The notes under the pieces: model-generated
What the model was told of the DNA's origin: nothing
Seen by the model: the letters and a program-made list of their open reading frames with translations, nothing else
The model's database searches: none
From: Opitutia bacterium
GTDB lineage: Bacteria; Verrucomicrobiota; Verrucomicrobiia; Opitutales; Opitutaceae
Direction of reading: 5' to 3'
Assembly: GCA_016187945.1 (NCBI GenBank)
Contig: JACPIT010000002.1
Coordinates: forward strand, 186,001 to 250,000
Length of the DNA: 64,000 bases
Made by a program: the position numbers and the translations under genes
Part shown: piece by piece, positions 24,888 through 32,349 of the stretch
Position numbering within the stretch: position 1 is the first letter of the stretch
Layout: every line of letters begins with the position of its first letter

Positions 24888-26015
24888 TCAGGCGTGTGTT
24901 AGGCCGGATAGCTGGGGGAGCGCGGCGAGGACTTGCGTGGCGATGTCGCGGGCGGCGGTGGGGCGGGCGAGGCGGCGGAGGCCGGCGCGCATCTCGCGCC
25001 AGCGGGCGCCTTCGTGGGCGAAGACGGTGTGCAGCGTTTGCGAGATCGCGCTCGGCGTTTCGGCGAGCGCGCCGGCTTGGTGCGAGCGCAGGAGTTGCCA
25101 GTTGCCCTCCTCCTGGCCGGGCACGACTTGGTTCACGATCATCGGGCAGAGGGCGGCGATCGATTCCTGCGTGGTGGCGCCGCCGGCTTTGCTGATGACG
25201 ACGTGGTGCGTCATGAGCAGCTCGGGGATGCGGTCGGTCCAGCCGAGAATTTCGCAACGGGCGGGAGCGCCGCGGACGAGTTGCGCGAGTCGCTGCTTGA
25301 GGATCTCGTCGCGGCCGACGGTGAAGGTGATCTGCCAGTTCGACCAGCGCGTGAGGACTTTCGCCGTTTCGAGGGCGCGGGTGCGCCCGGAGTTGATCAT
25401 GTAGAGAATGCGGCGCTGGCGCGTGCGCGTCGGGTCGGGCGGCTGGAGCGTCGGGTCGCGATCGGCGAAGGCGGCGGCGACGGGGAAGCCTGAGACGTGC
25501 ACTTGTGCGGCGGGCACGCGCGCGCGGTGCAGGAAGGCGGCCGACGCGCCGTCGGTCACGAACCAGCCGGCGGACGGCGCGCGATACCAAAGCGAGTTGA
25601 TCGTGAGCGCGTCGGTGACGACGGTGTAGAGCGGCGGCAGCGTGTAGCCGCTGGCGCGGAGCTGTTGGAAAAGCCACGCGTAAACGGGGTAGGTGCTGAC
25701 GACGGCGTCGGGACGGCGGGCGCGAAGAGTGTGAGCGAGGAGTTGCGCGTGGCCGCCGAGCGCGCGGAACAGCAATGGCGCGCTCGGCGATCGATCGAGC
25801 CATTGGTATAAACTGCTCCAAAGGCGCGGTGCGTGATTGATGACGCGCAGGTAGGTGCGACGGGAAAGGCGGTCGAGGCGTGGAGCTTTTTGGGCGAAAA
25901 GGTCGAAAATTTCGACTTCGACACCGGGATGTTCGGCGAACGCGGCGCGCACGGCGCGGGCGGCGCTGTTGTGGCCTTCGCCGTAGCTGGCGCTGAGGAT
26001 CAGGATGCGACGCAT
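24888..26015 (-). CDS. MGDG synthase/MurG-like GT28 glycosyltransferase
   Basis: 375 residues of GT-B fold. The N-terminal ILSASYGEGHNSAARAVR is the MGDG-synthase-type loop; the C-terminal half has KAGGATTQESIAALCPMIV and the PGQEEGN motif that separates MGDG/diacylglycerol glycosyltransferases from MurG. Predicted to transfer a sugar from a UDP-sugar to diacylglycerol at the inner membrane. On the same strand as, and 292 bases after, the plcP-like gene, which suggests glycolipid synthesis from diacylglycerol released by PlcP. Its last codons are duplicated at 24243-24348 beyond the hicBA insertion. Confidence 0.82.
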   Translation of the reverse strand: MRRILILSASYGEGHNSAARAVRAAFAEHPGVEVEIFDLFAQKAPRLDRLSRRTYLRVINHAPRLWSSLYQWLDRSPSAPLLFRALGGHAQLLAHTLRARRPDAVVSTYPVYAWLFQQLRASGYTLPPLYTVVTDALTINSLWYRAPSAGWFVTDGASAAFLHRARVPAAQVHVSGFPVAAAFADRDPTLQPPDPTRTRQRRILYMINSGRTRALETAKVLTRWSNWQITFTVGRDEILKQRLAQLVRGAPARCEILGWTDRIPELLMTHHVVISKAGGATTQESIAALCPMIVNQVVPGQEEGNWQLLRSHQAGALAETPSAISQTLHTVFAHEGARWREMRAGLRRLARPTAARDIATQVLAALPQLSGLTHA

Positions 26016-26115
26016 GGGGAGGCGCAGCGCGACGCGAGGCGTCGCGCTGCGAGTTGAAGGGGGAAGTTTAGGTTGAAGCGCGGTGCACCGCGGCGGGATT
26101 GAGGTGGAGAGTCCG

Positions 26116-26306
26116 GCTCTTTCCTCTTTCTCTTAATCTTTCTCTTTCTCTCGGGATTGGCCGGCTGCGGGGCGGGGCGCTGCGGTCGGGGAGAAAGATT
26201 AAGAGAAAGAGGAAAGAGAAAGATTTCGGAGGCGGGGGACGACGGGTGGTCGTGGATGGGGGGAGGTGGTGGGCGTTTTTATGGGCCGGTCGGAGACCGG
26301 CCCTAC
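26116..26306. repeat. Pyrimidine/purine inverted repeat plus a family C hairpin
   Basis: CTTTCTCTTAATCTTTCTCT … AGAAAGATTAAGAGAAAGAG (26118-26222) can form a hairpin of about 25 base pairs. GGGCCGGTCGGAGACCGGCCC (26283-26304) follows at the plcP stop. It fills the gap between the plcP-like and GT28 genes and might uncouple them. Confidence 0.8.
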
Positions 26307-26307
26307 T

Positions 26308-27153
26308 TCAGGCCGTGAAGGCGGCGAGGGCGGCGGGGATGGGCAGATCGGCGGCGGTGTCGGCGTCGTCTGCGGCGGCGTCGGGTTGCGGCATCGGGAA
26401 CTGCGCGACGAAATCCTTGAAGTAGATCAACTCGAAGCGGCCATCCTCGTGTTCGACGATGGCGCTCATCGTTTCGACCCAGTCGCCGGAATTCAGGTAG
26501 TGGACGCCGTCGATCTGCTTGTCGGCGGGCGTGTGGATGTGGCCGCAGATGACGCCGATGCAGCCGCGGTCGCGGGCGAGCGTGGCGATTTGGTTTTCGA
26601 AGTTTCCGACGAACGAGACGGCTTGTTTCACCCGCGCCTTGATGGCTTGGCTGAGGGAGAAGTATTCCTTGCCGCGGAGGCGGCGCCACGCGTTGTAGAC
26701 GCGGTTGAGGCGGAGGAGGAGCGCGTAGCCCATGTCGCCGAGGTGGGCGAGGAAGACCATGTTCTTGATCACGCCGTCGAAGACGTCGCCGTGGAGCACG
26801 AGGTAGCGGCCGCGCGGCGTGTCGATCGTGCAGTCCTCGACGAGTTGGATGCGTTCGAACGTCATCGGCAGCAGGCGCGCGAGGAAATCGTCGTGGTTGC
26901 CGCGGAGGTAGACGACCTCGGTGTCTTTTTTCTGCACCATCGTGAGGACGCGGCGGACGAAGCGCGTGTGGTCTTTCGTCCAGCGGCCGTCGCGGGTGAG
27001 GCGCCAGCCGTCGATGATGTCGCCGTTGAGGAGGAGGCGGTCGCAGCGGACGTGTTTGAGGAAGTGCGTGGCCTCGGCCGCCTTCGAGTGCGGCGTGCCG
27101 AGGTGGACGTCGGAGAGGATGGCGGTGCGGACGCGGAGGACGGGCTTGCTCAT
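26308..27153 (-). CDS. PlcP-like metallophosphoesterase (phospholipase C type; LpxH superfamily)
   Basis: 281 residues with a complete calcineurin-like metal site: Asp15/His17 (SDVHLG), Asp45 and Asp48 (NGDIIDGWR), Asn86-His87-Asp88 (GNHDD), His121/Asp123 (LHGDVFD), His205/His207 (GHIHTP). The blocks GDIIDGWR, GNHDxF, ISLSQ-like SLSQAIKARVKQAVSFVG and GDWVETMSAIVEHEDGRFE match the PlcP group, which removes phospho-headgroups from phospholipids under phosphate starvation. This group is often mis-annotated as UDP-2,3-diacylglucosamine hydrolase. The ATG overlaps the GT4 stop (ATGA), giving a GT4-plcP operon. An Asp-rich C-terminal tail of about 25 residues is extra. LpxH activity cannot be excluded. 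Confidence 0.72.
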   Translation of the reverse strand: MSKPVLRVRTAILSDVHLGTPHSKAAEATHFLKHVRCDRLLLNGDIIDGWRLTRDGRWTKDHTRFVRRVLTMVQKKDTEVVYLRGNHDDFLARLLPMTFERIQLVEDCTIDTPRGRYLVLHGDVFDGVIKNMVFLAHLGDMGYALLLRLNRVYNAWRRLRGKEYFSLSQAIKARVKQAVSFVGNFENQIATLARDRGCIGVICGHIHTPADKQIDGVHYLNSGDWVETMSAIVEHEDGRFELIYFKDFVAQFPMPQPDAAADDADTAADLPIPAALAAFTA

Positions 27154-28379
27154 GATTGCGGATTGCGGAGTGCGGATTGCGGAATGGCGGAGCCGACGAG
27201 CGCGGCGCCATTGGCGTTTTCTTGGACGCGGGTGGCGCGGTGGTCGTCGATCGCTTCGAGGAGGTCGCGGGCGAAGCCGTCGACGACGGCGTCCCACGAG
27301 AGGCGGGCGGTGGTGGCGCGGGCGGCGCGGGCGAGGCGGGCGCGGAGCGCGGCGTCGTGGGCGAGGCGCACGGCGTTCGCGATGAAGGCGCGCTCGTCGC
27401 CGGGGCGCGCGACGAGGCCGTTTTGCTCATGGCGGATGAATTCGTGCGCGGCGGCGTAGTCGAACGCGCTCACGGCGAGTCCGCTCGCGAGCGCTTCGGT
27501 GACGACGTTGCCGAAGGTCTCGGTGTAGCTCGCATGCAGGTAGAGATCGCCGCTGGCGTAGTGGCGCGCGAGATTGGCGCCGGTGTAGAAGCCGGTGAAC
27601 ACGGCGTCGGGGCGCTGGCGTTGGTAGGTCGCGAGCATCGGGCCGTCGCCGACGAGGATCAGGCGCGCGCGTGGCTGCTGCGCTTTGATCGCCTCGTAGG
27701 CGCGGAAGAGCAGCGGGTAATTTTTCTCCGCGGCCATCCGGCCGACGTGGACGAGGGCGAGATCGTCGGGTAGCAGGCCCCACGACGCGCGCAGCTCGGC
27801 GTCGCGGCGTTCGGGGGTGAAGAGCTGCGTGTCGACGCCGCGCGAGAGGAGCCGGAGGTTGGCGTAGCCTTCGGCTTTCAGGCGCGCGAGAAGGTCGTGC
27901 GTCGGCGCGAAGGTGCGGAGCGTGCGGTTGTGCACGCGGCGGAGCCAGGCGGAGACGATCGGCTTGAGCAGCCCGAGGCGGTAGTCGCGCGCGTATTGGT
28001 CGAAGTTGGTGTGGAAGCTCGACGTGACCGGGATGCCGAGCTCGCGCGCGGCGGTGATCGCGGAGGAGCCGAGCGGGCCCTCGGTCGCGACGTGGACGAG
28101 GTCGGGCGGGTTGAGCGACCAGAGTTGGCGGAGGCGGCGGCGCGCGGGGAAGCCGACGCGGAGCTGCGGGTAGCCCGGCAGCGGAAAACCCGGCAGGCGC
28201 ACCTGGCGGCACGCGAGGCGCTGCGTCGTCGTGAAGCGCGGCGATTCGTGGCGCTGGCGCGGGCGGACGACGGTCACGCGGTGACCGCGCGCGGCGAGGC
28301 CGTCGACGAGGCGGCCGAGCGTCATGGCGACGCCGTTGATTTCGGGAGCGTAGGTTTCGGTGACGAGGGCGAGGTGCAA
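27150..28379 (-). CDS. GT4 glycosyltransferase, candidate diacylglycerol glycosyltransferase (Agt-like)
   Basis: 409 residues if started at TTG 28379 (LALVTETYAPEINGVAMTLG follows, the usual N-terminus); the open frame extends to 28511 without a better start. GT-B retaining enzyme: EINGV loop, HTNFDQY, VGRMAAEKNY, and the E-x7-E motif ETFGNVVTE. In known phosphate-starvation lipid remodelling, a GT4 enzyme (Agt) glycosylates the diacylglycerol released by PlcP; here the stop overlaps the start of the plcP-like gene. The last dozen residues (IPQSALRNPQS) come from a tandem GGATTGCGGA repeat. PhoB-like repeats lie upstream at 28463-28521. Role inferred from context. Confidence 0.75.
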   Translation of the reverse strand: MHLALVTETYAPEINGVAMTLGRLVDGLAARGHRVTVVRPRQRHESPRFTTTQRLACRQVRLPGFPLPGYPQLRVGFPARRRLRQLWSLNPPDLVHVATEGPLGSSAITAARELGIPVTSSFHTNFDQYARDYRLGLLKPIVSAWLRRVHNRTLRTFAPTHDLLARLKAEGYANLRLLSRGVDTQLFTPERRDAELRASWGLLPDDLALVHVGRMAAEKNYPLLFRAYEAIKAQQPRARLILVGDGPMLATYQRQRPDAVFTGFYTGANLARHYASGDLYLHASYTETFGNVVTEALASGLAVSAFDYAAAHEFIRHEQNGLVARPGDERAFIANAVRLAHDAALRARLARAARATTARLSWDAVVDGFARDLLEAIDDHRATRVQENANGAALVGSAIPQSALRNPQS

Positions 28380-28462
28380 AGAGAGTTGCCCGGGCGACGG
28401 CGCGGCCGGTCGTCGAGCGCGGTCGAAGTTCCCATGCGCAGGTGAAGAATCCGCGGCGGTCG

Positions 28463-28521
28463 CGTGACGATCGCGTGAACAAAACCGCGCGGCAGTTGAC
28501 CAACGTGACAATCAGGTTACG
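28463..28521. promoter_or_regulatory. Pho-box-like repeats between GT4-plcP and ppk1
   Basis: On the minus strand CGTAACC and TGTCACG (28515-28521 and 28504-28510) are 11 bases apart, as are GTTCACG and CGTCACG (28474-28480 and 28463-28469). The hexamer types and the 7+4 spacing equal the arrays before the porin (35051) and pstC (37572). Orientation is toward the GT4 gene, but PhoB could serve both directions. Confidence 0.45.
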
Positions 28522-28576
28522 CCACGCGTTGCCGCTGGCCGAGGGGGCCGCGGCCGATTACCAGCCACGCCATTCC

Positions 28577-30748
28577 ATGAGTTCCGTGAAACGCCCCAAG
28601 CGTTCGGTGAAAATCACCGCCGCCGTCGGCAGCCGTGCGCTGACCGGCAGCGCGGCGGGCCGACGCCATTATTTCAATCGCGAGCTGAGCTACGTGGCGT
28701 TCAACCGCCGCGTGCTCGAGCAGGCGCAGAGTCCGGCGAATCCGCTGCTCGAGCGCGTGAAGTTTCTCTCGATCGTCAGCTCGAATCTCGACGAGTTCTT
28801 CGAAATCCGCGTCGCCGGCTTGCAGCAGCAGCAGGATTCGCAGGCCGGCGAGCCGAGCATCGACGGCCTGACGCCGAAGGAGCAGTTGAAGCAGATTCGC
28901 GGCGCGGTGGAGAAACTCGTGCGCGACCAATACCGCTGCTGGCACGAACTGCTGGTGCCGGCGCTGGCGAAGGAAGGCATCGCTTTCCTCACGCCGACCG
29001 ACCTCGACGCCCAGCAGCGCGGCTGGATGGAGAATTATTTCGCCACGAACGTGCTGCCGGTGCTCACGCCGCTCGCGATCGACCAGGCGCACCCGTTTCC
29101 GCAGCTCGGCAACAAGACGATGAACGTCCTGCTGACGCTCGAAAATCCCGAGACGCCCGAGCTCGAGTCGCACCTCGCGATCCTGCCGGTGCCGCGCAGC
29201 CTGCCGCGCCTGATCCTGATCGAGGGCGAAACGAAGGTGCAGCAGTTCGTCTTTCTCAGCGACATCATCAAGCTGTGCGCCGGCGCGTTGTTCCCCGGCT
29301 ACACGATTCGCAGCGCGCACGCGTTCCGCGTCACCCGCAACAGCGACCTCTACATCGACGAGGAGGAAGTCGAAAACCTCCTGAAGAAAATCGAGGAGGA
29401 GCTGCGCAATCTCCGCCGCGGCGCCGCCGTGCGTCTGGAAATCGAGGATGGCGTCGACGAGGTGTCGTTTCAGGCGCTCTGCCGCCACCTCGACTTGTCG
29501 CCGGAAAACGTGTTCCGCACCCGCGGGCCGTTGAACCTGCTGCGCTTGATGGGCCTCTACGAACGCACCGACCGGCCCGACCTGAAATACACGCCGTTCG
29601 TGCCGGCGGAGATGCCGTTCCTGCGCGCGAAGCCGCTGCTGTTCGACGTGATTCGCGAGCGCGACGTGCTGCTCCAACATCCTTACGAGTCCTTCACGCC
29701 GGTGGTCGATTTCATCGAGCAGGCGGCGACGGACGCGAGCGTCCTCGCGATCAAGCAGACGCTCTACCGCACCAGCGGCGATTCGCCGATCGTGCGCTCG
29801 CTCATCGAAGCCTCGCGGCTCGGCAAACAAGTGACCGCGCTCGTCGAACTGAAGGCGCGTTTCGACGAGGCGAACAACATCAAGTGGGCGCGCGAACTCG
29901 AGGAAGCCGGCGTGCATGTCGTGTTCGGTCTCGTCGGCCACAAGACGCACTGCAAGTGCAGCCTCGTCGTGCGGCAGGAGAGCGACGGTCTGCGCCGCTA
30001 CGTGCACCTCGGCACCGGCAACTACAACCCGAAGACCGCCCGCCTCTACACCGACTTGAGCCTGCTCACCGCCGAGCCCGGGCTCACGGCGGAGGTGGCG
30101 CAGCTCTTCAACGCGCTCACCGGTTTCGGCCGCACGCCTGAGTTCAAGCACCTGCTCGTCGCGCCGTTCAACCTCCACGCGCGCATCCAGGAGCTGATCG
30201 CCGCCGAGGCGGCGCATGCCGCCGCCGGACGGCCCGCGCGGATTATCGCGAAGATGAACAAGCTCGTCGACCCGGTGACGATCGACAATCTCTACGCCGC
30301 CTCGCAGGCCGGCGTGCAGGTCGATCTGATCGTGCGCGCGACATGCTGCCTCGCGCCCGGCATCAAGGGCCAGAGCGAAAACATCCGCGTGCGCAATCTC
30401 GTCGGCCGTTACCTCGAGCACGCGCGCATCTACTATTTCGAGAATGGCGGCTCGCCACACGTGTTCGCCGGCAGCGCCGACTGGATGACGCGCAACTTTT
30501 TCCGCCGCGTCGAGGCGCTGTTCCCGATTCGCGACGCCGAACTGCGCCGCCGCATCGTCGGCGACATCCTGCCCGCCGAGTTGCGCGACAACGTCGATGC
30601 GCGCCGCCTGCAGTCCGACGCCGCCTACGTGCCGGTGCCGCGCGCGGAAGGAGAGATGGTTTTTTCGGCGCAGAGCTATTTCATGATGGAAGCGACGGCG
30701 CGGGCCCAAGCGGCGGTCGAGATCGTTGCGCCTTTGACGACACCCTGA
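28577..30748 (+). CDS. ppk1: Polyphosphate kinase 1
   Basis: Reversibly polymerises the gamma-phosphate of ATP into polyphosphate. 723 residues from ATG 28577; the 45-codon upstream extension of the open frame is not conserved-looking and crosses the Pho boxes. N-terminal block FNRELSYVAFNRRVLEQA, SSNLDEFFEIRV, and the autophosphorylated His458 in VGHKTHCKCSLV followed by HLGTGNYNPKTARLYTD. Two PLD-like catalytic domains are intact. Its TGA overlaps the ATG of a PPP phosphatase (TGATG), so the pair is co-translated. Confidence 0.96.
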   Translation: MSSVKRPKRSVKITAAVGSRALTGSAAGRRHYFNRELSYVAFNRRVLEQAQSPANPLLERVKFLSIVSSNLDEFFEIRVAGLQQQQDSQAGEPSIDGLTPKEQLKQIRGAVEKLVRDQYRCWHELLVPALAKEGIAFLTPTDLDAQQRGWMENYFATNVLPVLTPLAIDQAHPFPQLGNKTMNVLLTLENPETPELESHLAILPVPRSLPRLILIEGETKVQQFVFLSDIIKLCAGALFPGYTIRSAHAFRVTRNSDLYIDEEEVENLLKKIEEELRNLRRGAAVRLEIEDGVDEVSFQALCRHLDLSPENVFRTRGPLNLLRLMGLYERTDRPDLKYTPFVPAEMPFLRAKPLLFDVIRERDVLLQHPYESFTPVVDFIEQAATDASVLAIKQTLYRTSGDSPIVRSLIEASRLGKQVTALVELKARFDEANNIKWARELEEAGVHVVFGLVGHKTHCKCSLVVRQESDGLRRYVHLGTGNYNPKTARLYTDLSLLTAEPGLTAEVAQLFNALTGFGRTPEFKHLLVAPFNLHARIQELIAAEAAHAAAGRPARIIAKMNKLVDPVTIDNLYAASQAGVQVDLIVRATCCLAPGIKGQSENIRVRNLVGRYLEHARIYYFENGGSPHVFAGSADWMTRNFFRRVEALFPIRDAELRRRIVGDILPAELRDNVDARRLQSDAAYVPVPRAEGEMVFSAQSYFMMEATARAQAAVEIVAPLTTP

Positions 30749-31413
30749 TGGCCGACCGACTCATCGCCATCGGCGACATCCACGGTTGCGCCGACGAATT
30801 CGAGGAACTGCTCGAGAAACTTTCGCCGCGCGCCGACGACCGCGTCGTGTTGCTCGGCGACCTCGTCAACCGCGGACCGGACAGCGCGCGCGTGATCCAG
30901 CTCGCGCGCAAGCACGCCACGACCTCGCTCCTCGGCAATCACGAGCTGCGTCTGCTGAATTTTCGCAAGACCGACGACCCGAGCCATCTCAAGAAGACCG
31001 ACTACGCCACGCTCGCGCAGCTAAACGGCAAGTGTTGGGACTATCTCGAAGCGATGCCGCTGACCTATGAGGACGCGGAGCACGACGTCGTGCTCGTGCA
31101 CGGCGGATTTCTTCCCGGCCAGTCGTGGCGAAAACAGCCGGCGCGCGTCGTCACGCGCATCCAGGTCGTCGACAAGGACGGCGAGCCGCGCAAACGCTCC
31201 GAGGCGCCCGGCGCGCCGCATTGGTCGGAGTTGTGGAAGGGGCCGCCGTTCGTCGTCTACGGTCACACGTCGCGCGAGCGAGTGGCGGAGACGAAATGGA
31301 CGCTCGGGATCGACACCGGTTGCGTGCTCGGCGGTGCGCTCACGGCGGTGATTTTGCCCGAGAGAAAACTCGTGCAGGTGCGCGCGCGGAAGAAATACTA
31401 CGCCGCGGGCTGA
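30748..31413 (+). CDS. PPP-family metallophosphatase coupled to ppk1
   Basis: 221 residues with the PPP signature: GDIHG (Asp10, His12), GDLVNRG (Asp38, Arg42), GNHE (Asn64, His65), then LVHGG and YGHT. Similar in size to ApaH-like and bacterial Ser/Thr phosphatases. The start overlaps the ppk1 stop by one base, implying a substrate tied to polyphosphate or nucleotides. Some eukaryotic PPP enzymes (yeast Ppn2) are endopolyphosphatases, so polyphosphate trimming is a reasonable hypothesis; Ap4A hydrolysis is the alternative. The last 71 codons are duplicated in tandem downstream. Confidence 0.82.
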   Translation: MADRLIAIGDIHGCADEFEELLEKLSPRADDRVVLLGDLVNRGPDSARVIQLARKHATTSLLGNHELRLLNFRKTDDPSHLKKTDYATLAQLNGKCWDYLEAMPLTYEDAEHDVVLVHGGFLPGQSWRKQPARVVTRIQVVDKDGEPRKRSEAPGAPHWSELWKGPPFVVYGHTSRERVAETKWTLGIDTGCVLGGALTAVILPERKLVQVRARKKYYAAG

Positions 31414-32330
31414 CGGTGTGTGCGGCCCGTGCGGGCGTGAGCCGAGTTTGCCGTGTAGCGGAAGCCGTGAGGCTTTCGCTAGTCCGAGTCGCGAAATGGC
31501 GACGGTCGCTGCACTCGCAACCGCTGCGACGCAGTGGTGTCGAGGGGTGGGGCGCGGACTCCGTTCCGCACCGTGGAGGGCGGCTCGTCGGGACGACTCG
31601 CCCTACCGGTCGCGACGGCGGCGAAGGGACTCGCCGCCCTACCGGCGCGAGTGGCGAGAGCGCATGATTTGGCCAGCAGGTGACCTTCTCCCGGCGCTAG
31701 GGTATTTCCCGTCCGCCGCAGAATTTAGAAGATTAGGGTTGCGGGGGGCTCCGGCGGCTTTTGCTCCGAGGCGCCCGGTGCGCCGCATTGGTCGGAGTTG
31801 TGGAAGGGGCCGCCGTTCGTCGTCTACGGTCACACGTCGCGCGAGCGAGTGGCGGAGACGAAATGGACGCTCGGGATCGACACCGGTTGCGTGCTCGGCG
31901 GTGCGCTCACGGCGGTGATATTGCCCGAGAGAAAACTCGTGCAGGTGCGCGCGCGGAAGAAATACTACGCCGCGGGCTGACGGTGTGTGCGGACCGTGCG
32001 GGCGTGCGCCGAGTTTGCCGTGTAGCGGAAGCCGTGAGGCTTTCGCTAGTCCGAGTCGCGAAATGGCGACGGTCGCTGCACTCGCAACCGCTGCGACGCA
32101 GTGGTGGCGAGGGGTGGGGGCGGACTCCGTTCAGCGCCGCGGAGGGCGGCTCGTCGGGACGACTCGCCCTACCGGTCACGACGGTGGCGAAGGGACTCGC
32201 CGCCCTACCGGCGCGAGCGGCGAGAGCGCCTGGTTCGGCCAGCAGGTGAACTTCTCCCGGCGCTAGGGTATTTCCCGTCTGCCGCAGAATTTAGAAGATT
32301 AGGGTTGCGGGGGGCTCCGGCGGCTTTTTA
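31197..32330. repeat. 567-bp tandem duplication with two diverged copies
   Basis: Copy 1 runs from about 31197 to 31763 and copy 2 from 31764 to 32330; bases 31201 and 31768 begin the same sequence (GAGGCGCCCGG). Each copy holds the 3' end of the phosphatase gene, a TAGCGGAAGCC/GGCTTTCGCTA hairpin, GTAGGGCG-type (family E) hairpins, and the tail CGGGGGGCTCCGGCGGCTTT. The copies differ by scattered substitutions, so the event is not recent. This explains the 936 bases between the phosphatase and SNF2 genes. Confidence 0.92.
31768..31980 (+). pseudogene. Duplicated 3' fragment of the PPP phosphatase gene
   Basis: Reads the last 71 residues of the upstream phosphatase (from EAPGAPHWSELWKGPPFVVY to the stop) almost unchanged. 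It lacks all metal-binding motifs except GHT. An ATG-like start exists only through CTG/TTG codons, and no ribosome site is seen. Confidence 0.85.
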
Positions 32331-32349
32331 ACGGAGGGCTTTTACACGC

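Noticed and set aside
30343-30747. 5' extension of the PPP phosphatase frame into ppk1
   Set aside because: Arg-rich shadow of ppk1; the conserved phosphatase starts at ATG 30748.
31414-32330. Open frames of 160-180 residues in the duplicated region
   Set aside because: They read through hairpin repeats and the duplicated phosphatase end in wrong frames.
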